Source: Aestuariibacter sp. (GTDB taxonomy: Bacteria; Pseudomonadota; Gammaproteobacteria; Enterobacterales; Alteromonadaceae). Taken from it: a stretch of DNA of 64,000 nucleotides. The notes below the pieces were generated by a model. It saw only the letters and a program-made list of their open reading frames with translations. It was not told where the DNA came from and searched no databases. Position numbers and translations under genes: made by a program. Every line of letters starts with the position of its first letter. Position 1 is the stretch's first letter. The DNA lies in the NCBI GenBank assembly GCA_017794925.1, contig CP051238.1, positions 4,451,021 to 4,515,020 on the forward strand, given 5' to 3'. Below are positions 28,302 to 36,224 of the stretch, in pieces.

Positions 28302-28382
28302 GCAGACATGATAATGAAAGACGGTGTAATCTTTAAACACTACGGTATTGTAGATGAAGCGCTGCTGAATTTTGGGAAATAG
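28302..28382 (+). pseudogene. remnant of a second amidohydrolase copy (C-terminal 26 codons)
   Basis: This stretch reads ADMIMKDGVIFKHYGIVDEA, continuing to LLNFGK and a stop. It aligns with the last 84 bases of the amidohydrolase at 26065-26148 with, by hand count, nine substitutions and one three-base deletion. Most changes are synonymous third-position changes. No further homology is visible upstream of 28302. Confidence 0.75.
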
Positions 28383-28458
28383 CAGAAAGGTTTCCGGAAA
28401 GTTTCCCGGCAAGGTGCCCGGAAATAATTCTTAGCTTTGCCTTGGTATTATTAATCAG

Positions 28459-28490
28459 ACTGGCCCCATCGTTAACGATGCCGGGCCAGT
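28459..28490. terminator. bidirectional hairpin downstream of the lipoprotein gene
   Basis: ACTGGCCC (28459-28466) and GGGCCAGT (28483-28490) enclose a second inner palindrome, CATCGTTAACGATG. It lies just past the stop of the minus-strand lipoprotein gene. There is no long T run on either strand. Confidence 0.55.
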
Positions 28491-28506
28491 GTTATTTCGC
28501 AGGTTA

Positions 28507-28875
28507 TTAAGACGGTGTACCGCCCCGGAACAATACCGCAATAGCAGTAAGCGTAACCTTACCGATTACAATAAAATCTTTCGCCAGCGCTAGGGGGGTG
28601 TCGGCTAGAGAACTGGTGAATTCATCGGTTTTTTGCGCCAGTGATTTTTCGACATAACAGGCTTTATTGAGTTTGTCAGAGGTAATTACGCCCTCTTCAC
28701 AATAGTACTTCACGCCCTGTTCCTTTAACAACGGCTCAGGGTCTTTGCCGTTAGTTACTACATACACATACTCAGATGGCTTAAAACCGGACCATGCTTC
28801 TTGTGTAGAAGTACAAGACACCACTCCCGACAGGGCAAAAACAGTAATTACGGCTTTAACAATAGTTTGATTCAT
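28507..28875 (-). CDS. small lipoprotein of unknown function
   Basis: About 122 residues. The N-terminus has a lipoprotein signal with lipobox LSGVVSC, placing the lipidated Cys at about residue 21. The mature part has two cysteines (YYCEEG and NKACYVEK) that could form a disulfide, and a C-terminal hydrophobic stretch (FIVIGKVTLTAIAVLF). ATG at 28875 is preferred over one six bases upstream because AAGGA is then correctly spaced. I do not recognise the family. It stands alone between a hairpin and a long non-coding stretch. Confidence 0.7.
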   Translation of the reverse strand: MNQTIVKAVITVFALSGVVSCTSTQEAWSGFKPSEYVYVVTNGKDPEPLLKEQGVKYYCEEGVITSDKLNKACYVEKSLAQKTDEFTSSLADTPLALAKDFIVIGKVTLTAIAVLFRGGTPS

Positions 28876-29319
28876 ACACATTCCTTATGACCAGCAACAG
28901 GCAAATTGCACTACTTTCGAGTGATTCTTAAAGCTGTTCGTTTAGCTTAGAACCGCACTATCCTGTCACTTAAATCCTTTTAATTAGGTTAGTTGAACTT
29001 GGCTGTTTACTAAGAACAAATTTCGTACAAAAAAGTTCAAAATACCATAACACATTAAAGCCGCATTCAAGAATTACCTACAAGGTTTATGAACCAGAAC
29101 GTTGATGTATAAACTATCGCATCAAGCGCTGTATGCTATTCTCACAGCTTATACTGATGGAAACTGGACATTTGAATGTCATTAATGCTGCCTATGGGAG
29201 ATTTCGCGCTAACCCTATACTTTCTGATGAGTAATAAAACAAAAAAGCTTCGCTGTAATGGGCTGAGCTTTGATTTTCTTGGAGGATAAACTATAAGTCA
29301 GCCATAAGCTCTGTGGGTA
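28876..29319. other. non-coding A/T-rich stretch, no supported gene
   Basis: About 440 bases between the lipoprotein and the toxin gene. Only two overlapping 26-codon open frames on the plus strand (29105-29185 and 29157-29234) were seen, neither with a ribosome site. A weak AAAGCT / AGCTTT hairpin near 29247-29272 may terminate the toxin-antitoxin transcript. Confidence 0.5.
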
Positions 29320-29601
29320 TTAGTTTCCTGCAGGAAATTTTTGCTTTTGGTGTAAAACCCTGAGAATGTGAATGACATCTTCTTTTACGAAATACGAAAC
29401 AATCATTGATACCTCAGGAATGATTAGTAGCCTCCCAGATATCCCTTCTCTTTCAACGCCCATCATTGGGTGATGTATTAAATTCTCTACCTTGCTCTCA
29501 ATAATTGTGTCAGTTTGTTCCGCCGCTAATGGATTAAACTCGTACAAGAATTCGAAAATTACTTCTCGATCATCCAGTGAGCTTTTTTCCCAAACGATCA
29601 T
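29320..29601 (-). CDS. RelE/ParE-type toxin
   Basis: A 93-residue protein with the ParE/RelE layout: an N-terminal helical hairpin (LDDREVIFEFLYEFNPLAAE), a central HHPMMGVEREGISGR segment, and a C-terminal strand IHILRVLHQKQKFP typical of the family. Toxins of this type cleave mRNA or poison gyrase. Its ATG overlaps the antitoxin stop in an ATGA, the usual coupled arrangement with the antitoxin first. Confidence 0.87.
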   Translation of the reverse strand: MIVWEKSSLDDREVIFEFLYEFNPLAAEQTDTIIESKVENLIHHPMMGVEREGISGRLLIIPEVSMIVSYFVKEDVIHILRVLHQKQKFPAGN

Positions 29602-29882
29602 TTTTCGGCTCTATTCCTAATTTTCTCTTTTCTCGCTTCCATGTCCAGGCGAGCGTCTTCATGAGAAACAAACTCACTCTTACCATTTTCCAATTTACTA
29701 AACGCTGCGTCTACCTGTTCAGTTAGCCAGTTGTCATGAGTCATTACCTTGCGTTGCTGCTCGGCTAGCTCCTCAGTAAGCTGCCTGCAAGCATCACTTA
29801 ATGTGCGCCCTTGGCTTTCAGCCATTTGTTGCGCCAAGCGTTTCGTTTCTTCGTCAACTCTGAATTGTATGCGGGTGTCCAT
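29598..29882 (-). CDS. ribbon-helix-helix antitoxin (RelB/DinJ-like)
   Basis: A 94-residue protein. The N-terminal MDTRIQFRVDEETKRLAQQM is a ribbon-helix-helix DNA-binding strand and first helix; the C-terminal half is charged and should wrap the toxin. ATG 29882 is preferred over one 24 bases upstream because GGAG lies eight bases before it. It is the first gene of the pair and should repress their promoter. Confidence 0.85.
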   Translation of the reverse strand: MDTRIQFRVDEETKRLAQQMAESQGRTLSDACRQLTEELAEQQRKVMTHDNWLTEQVDAAFSKLENGKSEFVSHEDARLDMEARKEKIRNRAEK

Positions 29883-30121
29883 GTTCAACTCCGTAGATAC
29901 GTACACACAAACGTTAGCACATAATTTAAATTAACAGCAACAAACAAACCATCCTATTAAGTCTTTTACAAGCATAGATAGAGGCCAATTTATGAGCCCT
30001 GTTACACTAACTGCCGGATTCTGAAAATCACGCCTCCCGACAAAATTCACTCACTTAGTACAGCTTTATTGCGGACTGTTTTCAAGCAACCTGTTACTAC
30101 TCTTTCAGTGCCTTTCACTGT

Positions 30122-30168
30122 TTTCGAATATTTCGAAAAATTGACTTATTTCGAATATTTCGGATAAT
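30122..30168 (+). promoter_or_regulatory. promoter with repeated operator for the second toxin-antitoxin pair
   Basis: TTGACT (30141-30146) and GATAAT (30163-30168) are spaced by 16 bases. The 14-mer TTTCGAATATTTCG occurs at 30122-30135 and again at 30149-30162, the second copy filling the spacer. TTCGAA itself is a palindrome. This is the expected design of an autoregulated toxin-antitoxin promoter. The rest of the 343-base gap 29883-30225 shows nothing else. Confidence 0.65.
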
Positions 30169-30225
30169 GCGTGTTGTAATGAACGAACATGGCATTCGAA
30201 ATACGATTAAATCAGAGGTGCGAGA

Positions 30226-30678
30226 ATGACACGTGTGCAAACACTACCAGATGAGCAAGAGGTAGCTCTGGCAAAGTTATCCAGCCAAACTCTCGCCGCG
30301 GTGCTCGAGACCAAAGGCGGTGTGCAGGAGATAAACGTGGTGAGTAAAAATGGCGAAGTTCATCACGTTGAACTCCCAACCAGCGCACTGGCGCTGATGA
30401 TTGAGGTACTGACCCAATTAGGTCAGGGTAACAGTGTGAAAATTACCCCCATTCATGCCGAATTAACCACACAGGAAGCTGCAGATTTGCTAAACATGTC
30501 ACGTCCAACGTTTATCAAACTGTTAGACTCCGGTGAACTCCCTTATTCAAGAACGGGTAACAGGCGTAAAGTCGCATTTAGCGATGTCATGAGTTACAAA
30601 CAAAATATTGATGCCAAGCGCCTGGCTGCGTTGGATGAATTATCTGCACTCGATCAGGAGTTAGGGTTAGGGTATTGA
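30226..30678 (+). CDS. antitoxin with excisionase-type DNA-binding domain
   Basis: A 150-residue protein. Residues about 82-128 form a MerR/excisionase-like winged helix: LTTQEAADLLNMSRPTFIKL followed by LLDSGELPYSRTGNRRKV. This layout is common in antitoxins that pair with PIN-domain toxins. The N-terminal part has no recognisable domain. Its stop codon abuts the toxin start at 30679 and a repeated operator lies in its promoter, both supporting a two-gene toxin-antitoxin unit. Confidence 0.82.
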   Translation: MTRVQTLPDEQEVALAKLSSQTLAAVLETKGGVQEINVVSKNGEVHHVELPTSALALMIEVLTQLGQGNSVKITPIHAELTTQEAADLLNMSRPTFIKLLDSGELPYSRTGNRRKVAFSDVMSYKQNIDAKRLAALDELSALDQELGLGY

Positions 30679-31248
30679 ATGGCACATTACACTGTAATCC
30701 TTGATGCATGTGTAATGTACCCTGCTCCCTTGAGGAGCTTTTTGTTATATCTGGCTCAGACCGGGCTATTCAGAGCCAGATTCACCAACAAGATTCACGA
30801 TGAGTGGATAAACAATCTACTTAAGAATCGACCAGATCTGTCTTTCGAAAAATTATCCAGAACACGTACATTAATTAATGCACATATGCCAGACTGCTTA
30901 ATTGAAGGATTTGAACCCTTTGTTGAATCTCTCAATCTCCCCGATCCTAAAGACCGACACGTATTAGCGGCAGCAGTGAAAGGACAAGCAGAAGGGATCA
31001 TTACATTCAACCTAAAGGATTTCCCCAACGATGTGTTATCGCCGCTGGGAGTTGTTGCCATTCACCCCGACGTGTTTTTATGTGACATGCTGGAACTCGA
31101 TACCGCAGCTGTCTTATCGGCAGCTCAAAACCACCGGCGCTCATTAAAAAATCCACCAATGGATGCGCACTGCTACTTGGATGTCCTGCAAAAGCAAAAT
31201 CTTCGTAACTTTACGTCCCGATTAAAAAAGCTCACGCTTTTGCTGTAA
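30679..31248 (+). CDS. PIN-domain toxin
   Basis: A 189-residue protein with a PIN nuclease fold. The conserved acidic residues appear in VILDACVMYP (first Asp), EWINNLL, DPKDRHVLAAAV (third motif) and GIITFNLKDFPND (last Asp). PIN toxins cut RNA using a metal cluster held by these acids. It is longer than classic VapC (about 130 residues), with a C-terminal extension of about 50 residues. It directly follows its antitoxin with no gap. Confidence 0.85.
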   Translation: MAHYTVILDACVMYPAPLRSFLLYLAQTGLFRARFTNKIHDEWINNLLKNRPDLSFEKLSRTRTLINAHMPDCLIEGFEPFVESLNLPDPKDRHVLAAAVKGQAEGIITFNLKDFPNDVLSPLGVVAIHPDVFLCDMLELDTAAVLSAAQNHRRSLKNPPMDAHCYLDVLQKQNLRNFTSRLKKLTLLL

Positions 31249-31354
31249 TACACCTATAGCTATATGCTGCCTACGTGGGGATGAGCAAGCTATTAACCAA
31301 AATTGTCTGACCCACCCACTCCTCAAACCATTGTAAATCACTTGTTACTTTTCG

Positions 31355-31384
31355 TTGACTTTTGCTACAGCAAAAGAATAATAT
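31355..31384 (+). promoter_or_regulatory. TRAP transporter promoter
   Basis: TTGACT (31355-31360) and TAATAT (31379-31384), 18 bases apart, form a sigma-70-like promoter. Its spacer holds an inverted repeat TTTTGC-TACA-GCAAAA (31360-31375). Confidence 0.55.
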
Positions 31385-31394
31385 GAAACATTGA

Positions 31395-31409
31395 TTTCAC
31401 AATGCGAAA
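31395..31409. promoter_or_regulatory. IclR-type operator, copy 6 (TRAP transporter)
   Basis: TTTCAC AAT GCGAAA fits the palindrome with no arm mismatch to TTTCRC/GYGAAA. It covers the predicted transcription start and lies 12 bases before the DctP-like start codon, a position fit for repression. Confidence 0.7.
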
Positions 31410-31421
31410 CTTAGTGTCGAA

Positions 31422-32435
31422 ATGAAAAGATTTACTCACTGTGTTATTGGACTCTGTATAAGCTTATTGCTTGCCCCTACATTTGCCCAGGCCGAGTCGC
31501 CCCGCGTGTTGCGTCTGGCGTCCTGGGGGCCGCCTAAACATTACCTGTCGCAGTCGCGCAATGCGTGGATTGAAGCCGTGAATGAACGGGCGGCGGGTCG
31601 CATTCAAATCATAGAATATCCGGGAGGGCAGTTGTATGGCCCTAAAGATATGCACCGTGCGGTAGCGCATGGACTCATTGATATGGGTGTCATATTGCAG
31701 CCTCGGTTGATGGCGACCGTGCCGTTGTTGCAAGGGGTGTATCTGCCATTTGCCTACGACACCATGGAACAAGCCGCCAATACTTATGCCGGTGAGTCGC
31801 TGGCAATTATTCAGCAAGCCATGCAGGAAAAAAACCTGCAGCTTGTCTATCCGGCGTTTAGTGGCGGTGTACAGGTATTCAGCGCTCAGGGCGGTATTAA
31901 TGGCATTGCCGACATTAAGAACCTGCGCGTGTTGGCCACCAGCCCTATGGTGACCGACTTACTGCATAAATTAGAAGCTGCGCCCGATACTTCGATTCCC
32001 CAAAGTGAACAATACATGGCACTGAAACGCGGTGTGGCCGATGCCATGCTGAACGCTATTGTTACCGGGTATTTTCAGCGCAATCACGAAGTCGCTCCAT
32101 TTGTTACCGTTACCGATATGAGCTTCCCTACTGTGCTAATGACGGTAAATCTGGACGTGTGGAATTCACTGCCAGAAGACATTCAACAGATCATGCTGGA
32201 AGAAGGCGAGAAGCAAAAAGCCTACTCCCTTGGCGCATCGGCGGCCATGGAGGCGCACTTCAAGCAGGTGATCAGCGAGAACGGCGGCAAGGTATCGGCC
32301 CTGCCCGCTGGCACACGCGCTCTTATTCAGCAAGCCAGCCAACAGGTGTGGCAGGAGTGGGCGAAGCGCAATGGCCCTCAGGCCCTGCGCCTTCTCGAAC
32401 TTAACTTGCCTCAACCGGCTACGCCTCAGGAGTAA
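31422..32435 (+). CDS. TRAP transporter substrate-binding protein (DctP family)
   Basis: A 337-residue periplasmic binding protein with a signal peptide (LLLAPTFAQAES). Family features are LRLASWGPPKHYLSQSRNAW, the carboxylate-contact region YPGGQLYGPKDMHRAVAHG near 65-83, and the ISGLKVLATSP-like segment IADIKNLRVLATSP near 160. DctP proteins bind organic acids and deliver them to the DctQM membrane part for sodium-driven uptake. No clear Shine-Dalgarno is visible, and an IclR-type palindrome lies immediately upstream. It is the first gene of the dctPQM-like operon and probably brings in the acid used by the catabolic regulon. Confidence 0.92.
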   Translation: MKRFTHCVIGLCISLLLAPTFAQAESPRVLRLASWGPPKHYLSQSRNAWIEAVNERAAGRIQIIEYPGGQLYGPKDMHRAVAHGLIDMGVILQPRLMATVPLLQGVYLPFAYDTMEQAANTYAGESLAIIQQAMQEKNLQLVYPAFSGGVQVFSAQGGINGIADIKNLRVLATSPMVTDLLHKLEAAPDTSIPQSEQYMALKRGVADAMLNAIVTGYFQRNHEVAPFVTVTDMSFPTVLMTVNLDVWNSLPEDIQQIMLEEGEKQKAYSLGASAAMEAHFKQVISENGGKVSALPAGTRALIQQASQQVWQEWAKRNGPQALRLLELNLPQPATPQE

Positions 32436-32438
32436 CCC

Positions 32439-32939
32439 ATGCAGCTTCATCGTTATTCGTTTCAGTACACCATTGATGCACTGTGCAAAGCCGGCGCATG
32501 GCTGGCCGCACTCTGTTTGTTAGTACTTGCCCTTGTGGTGAGCTATGAAGTTGTGGTGCGCTACACCACTGGCGTTTCCAGCAGTTGGATTCAGGAGTTC
32601 TCGGTTTACTTAATGATGGCCGTTGGCTTTTTAGCCGCAGCGTATGCACTTCAAATGAACAGTCACTTCGCCATTACCTTTTTTGTCGATAAGTTGTCAC
32701 TGGCCAAGCGCCGCCGACTCACCATTACCACCAACGCGGTGGGTTTGTGCTATTCACTGATGTTTGTGGTGAAAGGCACTGACATGGCTATGGCCATGTA
32801 CGCGCTGGGCGATACCAGTACCGGCTTAATGCAAACGCCGTTATGGCTGCCAGCCAGTCTGGTGCCCATTAGCGGTGTGTTGCTAAGCCTGCAGTTTTTA
32901 AGTCACACCATCGACAACATTACCCAGGGGAGTCACTAA
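32439..32939 (+). CDS. TRAP transporter small membrane subunit (DctQ family)
   Basis: A 166-residue inner-membrane protein with four predicted helices. The second half of helix 1 and the loop VVRYTTGVSSSWIQEFSVYL match the DctQ signature with its conserved polar W-x-E. It starts three bases after the binding-protein gene with a good AGGAG site. It assembles with the large subunit that follows. Confidence 0.9.
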   Translation: MQLHRYSFQYTIDALCKAGAWLAALCLLVLALVVSYEVVVRYTTGVSSSWIQEFSVYLMMAVGFLAAAYALQMNSHFAITFFVDKLSLAKRRRLTITTNAVGLCYSLMFVVKGTDMAMAMYALGDTSTGLMQTPLWLPASLVPISGVLLSLQFLSHTIDNITQGSH

Positions 32940-32942
32940 GTC

Positions 32943-34229
32943 ATGGATACGTTAATGATTTTACTGGGTATTGTGGTATTTATGCTGGTACTGCTAAGTG
33001 GCTTACCGGTTGCATTCGGACTGGGCTTTTTGGCCATTTTATTACTGAGTGCCTACGTAGGCCCGGACACGGCCACCGACATTGCGGTAGATAAAGCTTA
33101 CTCCGCTATCGACTCTGACATTCTGGTTGCGATCCCACTGTTTATTCTGGCTGCACAGCTTATTTCCGCCACCGGTATGGGCAAGCGTTTATTCAGTGCG
33201 GCTGAAGTGTTTTTATGGCGGTTGCGCGGCGGTTTAGGTGTCGCCACCATTGGTAGCAGCGGCGTATTCTCTGCTATGACGGGGTCGAGCTTTGTGTCAT
33301 CGTCGACTATGGGCTTGATTGCTATTCCTGAACTGCGCAAAGCCGGTTACGGAGAGTCCAAAATTGCCGCGGCGATCACGGCGGGCGGCACACTGGGCAG
33401 CATGATCCCACCCAGTATTGTGATGATCGTTTACGGTTACCTTACCGATGAATCGATCAGTAAACTGTTTATGGCGGGTGTGATCCCCGGCTTGCTACTG
33501 ATTGTGTTGTATTCGCTGTTTATGGTGTTCACCGGTCATGCCGAACACACCTCCCCGGCTCAGAAGCCATCGCAAAAGAAACGCCACGCCATAAAAGAAG
33601 CGTTCTGGGGGATCATGGCCCCGGTAATTATTCTAGGCGGCATTTATCTGGGTATTTTCACCGCGTCAGAAGCGGCAGCGGTTGCCGTGGTGTACTGCAT
33701 GGTGATTGGCTTTGTAGTATATCGCACGCTAACCCTTAAATCCCTTTGGGAGCAATTGATGGCCGCCGCGGTCACCTCAGCCATGGTTACCATGATCATT
33801 ATTGGCGGGGCAATTCTGGGCCACAGCGTAATCTTCGGGCGCATGCCGCAGGAAGTGTTAAGCGCAATTATCAGCATGGATATCTCGCCCATGGCGCTAC
33901 TGATCATTATTAACCTGGTGTTGTTTGTGCTGGGTATGTTTTTGGAAGTCCTGGCGCTAATGTATTTGGTTATTCCGTTACTGGTACCGGTCATTGCGCA
34001 CATGGGCTGGGACAACATCTGGATTGCGGTAATGCTGCTGATTAACGTGAACCTGGCGCTCATTACACCGCCTATGGGTGGCGTGCTTTATGTAGTATCT
34101 CACATTGGTAATATGCCGCTTAGCACGGTAATGAAAGGCGCGCTTATGCCTATTACAGCGCTGATCATTGTGTTAATCCTCACTCTTATCTTTCCGTCAC
34201 TGGCACTGTGGTTGCCGAGCCTGACGTAG
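32943..34229 (+). CDS. TRAP transporter large membrane subunit (DctM family)
   Basis: A 428-residue permease with about twelve hydrophobic segments. Recognisable DctM segments include VAIPLFILAAQLISATGMG, TGSSFVSSSTMGLIAIPEL and GGTLGSMIPPSIVMIVYGYL, which carry the substrate and sodium-binding hairpins. It completes the TRAP operon and is followed by a strong terminator, so the transporter is a self-contained three-gene unit. Confidence 0.94.
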   Translation: MDTLMILLGIVVFMLVLLSGLPVAFGLGFLAILLLSAYVGPDTATDIAVDKAYSAIDSDILVAIPLFILAAQLISATGMGKRLFSAAEVFLWRLRGGLGVATIGSSGVFSAMTGSSFVSSSTMGLIAIPELRKAGYGESKIAAAITAGGTLGSMIPPSIVMIVYGYLTDESISKLFMAGVIPGLLLIVLYSLFMVFTGHAEHTSPAQKPSQKKRHAIKEAFWGIMAPVIILGGIYLGIFTASEAAAVAVVYCMVIGFVVYRTLTLKSLWEQLMAAAVTSAMVTMIIIGGAILGHSVIFGRMPQEVLSAIISMDISPMALLIIINLVLFVLGMFLEVLALMYLVIPLLVPVIAHMGWDNIWIAVMLLINVNLALITPPMGGVLYVVSHIGNMPLSTVMKGALMPITALIIVLILTLIFPSLALWLPSLT

Positions 34230-34256
34230 CCATATCGATTATTCACAAAGCACAAT

Positions 34257-34291
34257 AAAGCCGGGGGATGCTATTACATCCCCCGGCTTTT
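34257..34291. terminator. strong bidirectional terminator after the TRAP operon
   Basis: AAAGCCGGGGGATG pairs perfectly with CATCCCCCGGCTTT across a six-base loop, followed by TTGTTTTT. On the minus strand it also serves the thioesterase end of the converging operon. Confidence 0.9.
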
Positions 34292-34324
34292 GTTTTTCTT
34301 ATTACTCTACAACCTATATCCCGG

Positions 34325-34771
34325 TTATTTATTCGCTGGTATTGGGTCCTGACTGCGGTAGCGAAACGTCCCTTCGCCAAAAGCCAGCAAGTTACCTTGT
34401 GCGTCTTTCACTTCACCAGACGCGCTGTATATGCGTCGGCCTTGAGCCCTTACTTTGCCGCTGGCCGTGATCAGCCCTTCGCTGCACTGGCCGGTAAAGG
34501 TTGTGGTGAGCGACAAGGTTACCGAGCGGCGAATCACCTGCTCGTCGGGAAAGTAAATCCCGGACTGCGCGCACACAATATCGAGTAAGCCCGACAGCAC
34601 GCCCCCGTGTAACACGCCTGCTAAGTTCAGATGCTTGGGCTCAATTTGCAGGATAACGGTAGAAAACCCTCTGCCCCAATCGCGATGCTGATAATTCAGC
34701 ATCGCATGGTAGCCGGTTTCCATGAGCTCATAGGCCATGTCCGGCAGCTTTACTGCAGCGCCGTCTGTCAT
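34325..34771 (-). CDS. PaaI-type hotdog thioesterase
   Basis: A 148-residue hotdog-fold protein. LNLAGVLHGGVLSGLLDIVC is the PaaI-like active-site segment (H-G-G with a downstream Asp). Members hydrolyse acyl-CoA or aryl-CoA esters, often to release CoA from dead-end intermediates. It is the last gene of the minus-strand catabolic operon, its ATG overlapping the aldehyde dehydrogenase stop (ATGA). Confidence 0.85.
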   Translation of the reverse strand: MTDGAAVKLPDMAYELMETGYHAMLNYQHRDWGRGFSTVILQIEPKHLNLAGVLHGGVLSGLLDIVCAQSGIYFPDEQVIRRSVTLSLTTTFTGQCSEGLITASGKVRAQGRRIYSASGEVKDAQGNLLAFGEGTFRYRSQDPIPANK

Positions 34772-36207
34772 GACTTGTACCAGCCCAGAACCGATTTAAT
34801 CTCCAGGAAGTCCTGCAAGCCATGCTCGCCCCACTCCCGGCCATTACCCGACTGTTTGTAGCCGCCAAAGGGCGCGTGTAAATCGGGCTGGGCGCCGTTC
34901 AAATGCACCATACCGGTACGCATCTGACTGGCGACACGACGTACTCTGTCTGTATCGGCACCCGACACATAACCGCTCAGGCCATAAGGGCTGTCGTTGG
35001 CTATAGCTACCGCGTCAGAATCATCCCGGTAACCAATGATCACCAGTACCGGACCAAAGATTTCTTCTCTGGCAATGGTCATGTCGTTGGTTACATCGGT
35101 GAATATCGTAGGTTTTACGTAGAAGCCCTGGGTCAGGCCTTCCGGTTTACCGGTGCCACCACATAACAAGGTTGCGCCTTCTTCAATGCCTTGGGCAATC
35201 ATGGCCTGAATCTTTTCAAACTGACGTTGATGTGCCACCGGGCCAATACCGGTTTTATCGTTAGTCGGGTCACCTACCGCATGTTGTGAGGCCTCCCCCA
35301 CAGCCTTGGCTATGGCAACGACTTCGGCCATTTTGCTATTGGGTACCAGCATACGCGTAGGGGCCGTACAGGTTTGCCCGGAATTAGCGAACACCGCTTT
35401 AATGCCATTGGTCACCGCTTTGGTCATGTCGGCGTCGTCTAAAATGATATTGGCCGACTTACCACCGAGCTCTAGCGCAACGCGCTTCACAGTATCAGCG
35501 GCCGCTTTACTCACTTCTGCGCCAGCCTGAGTAGAGCCGGTAAAAGAAATCATGTCGATATCGGGGTGGCGACTCATGTAATCACCAATTTTGGAGCCTG
35601 AACCCTGCACCAGATTAAACACCCCGGCAGGCACACCCGCCTCGTGCAGTACCTCAGCCAGAATAGCCGCACTCAAGCTGGCATCCTGACTGGGTTTGAG
35701 CACAATGGTACACCCCGCAGCCAATGCCGGTGCAACCTTGCACACCACCTGATTCATTGGCCAGTTCCAGGGGGTAATTAAACCCACCACACCAATGGGC
35801 TCTTTACGGATTTCAGTTGTGCCCTGCTGATGGCTAAATTCAAAGGACTTCAGTATTTCCAGCGTGGCAGAGAAATGCCCGATGCCCATCGCCGCCTGAG
35901 CACTTTGGCTCAACGACACAGGCGCCCCCATTTCCAGCGTAATCGCCTGAACAATATCGGCGTAGCGCTTTTTGTAGCAGCCAATAATGCGTTCGAGCAG
36001 CGCAATACGGTCTTCAACCGGGCTGACCGACCAGGACGGAAATGCCGCTTTTGCCGCAGCAATGGCAGCATCTACATCGGCACTTTCCCCCATTGCCACT
36101 TCGCCACTAACGGCTTCTGTGGCAGGGTTAATCAGCTTGCGCGTATGCGAGGTGCTGGGCTTTACCCATTCACCGTTAATGTAAAATTCAGTAGTCTTCG
36201 CTTGCAT
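34768..36207 (-). CDS. NAD(P)-dependent aldehyde dehydrogenase
   Basis: A 479-residue aldehyde dehydrogenase. Catalytic features are LITPWNWPMNQV near 150, KPSQDASLSA near 180, the general base in LELGGKSANIIL and the nucleophilic cysteine in NSGQTCTAPTRML near 285. It oxidises an aldehyde to the acid. It follows the acyl-CoA ligase by 17 bases with its own AGGAATC site. In the ferulate pathway an aldehyde dehydrogenase also sits beside a ligase of this type, but the needed hydratase-aldolase is not evident here. Confidence 0.92.
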   Translation of the reverse strand: MQAKTTEFYINGEWVKPSTSHTRKLINPATEAVSGEVAMGESADVDAAIAAAKAAFPSWSVSPVEDRIALLERIIGCYKKRYADIVQAITLEMGAPVSLSQSAQAAMGIGHFSATLEILKSFEFSHQQGTTEIRKEPIGVVGLITPWNWPMNQVVCKVAPALAAGCTIVLKPSQDASLSAAILAEVLHEAGVPAGVFNLVQGSGSKIGDYMSRHPDIDMISFTGSTQAGAEVSKAAADTVKRVALELGGKSANIILDDADMTKAVTNGIKAVFANSGQTCTAPTRMLVPNSKMAEVVAIAKAVGEASQHAVGDPTNDKTGIGPVAHQRQFEKIQAMIAQGIEEGATLLCGGTGKPEGLTQGFYVKPTIFTDVTNDMTIAREEIFGPVLVIIGYRDDSDAVAIANDSPYGLSGYVSGADTDRVRRVASQMRTGMVHLNGAQPDLHAPFGGYKQSGNGREWGEHGLQDFLEIKSVLGWYKS

Positions 36208-36224
36208 TGTGATTCCTGATTGGC

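Noticed and set aside
28391-28424. TTTCCGGAAA palindrome and following TTTCCCGG...CCGGAAA hairpin as a regulatory site
   Set aside because: It lies in decayed DNA just after the amidohydrolase remnant with no gene to regulate nearby on that strand.
29105-29234. two overlapping 26-codon open frames in the 440-base gap before the toxin gene
   Set aside because: No ribosome site, no similarity I recognise, and expected by chance in A/T-rich DNA.
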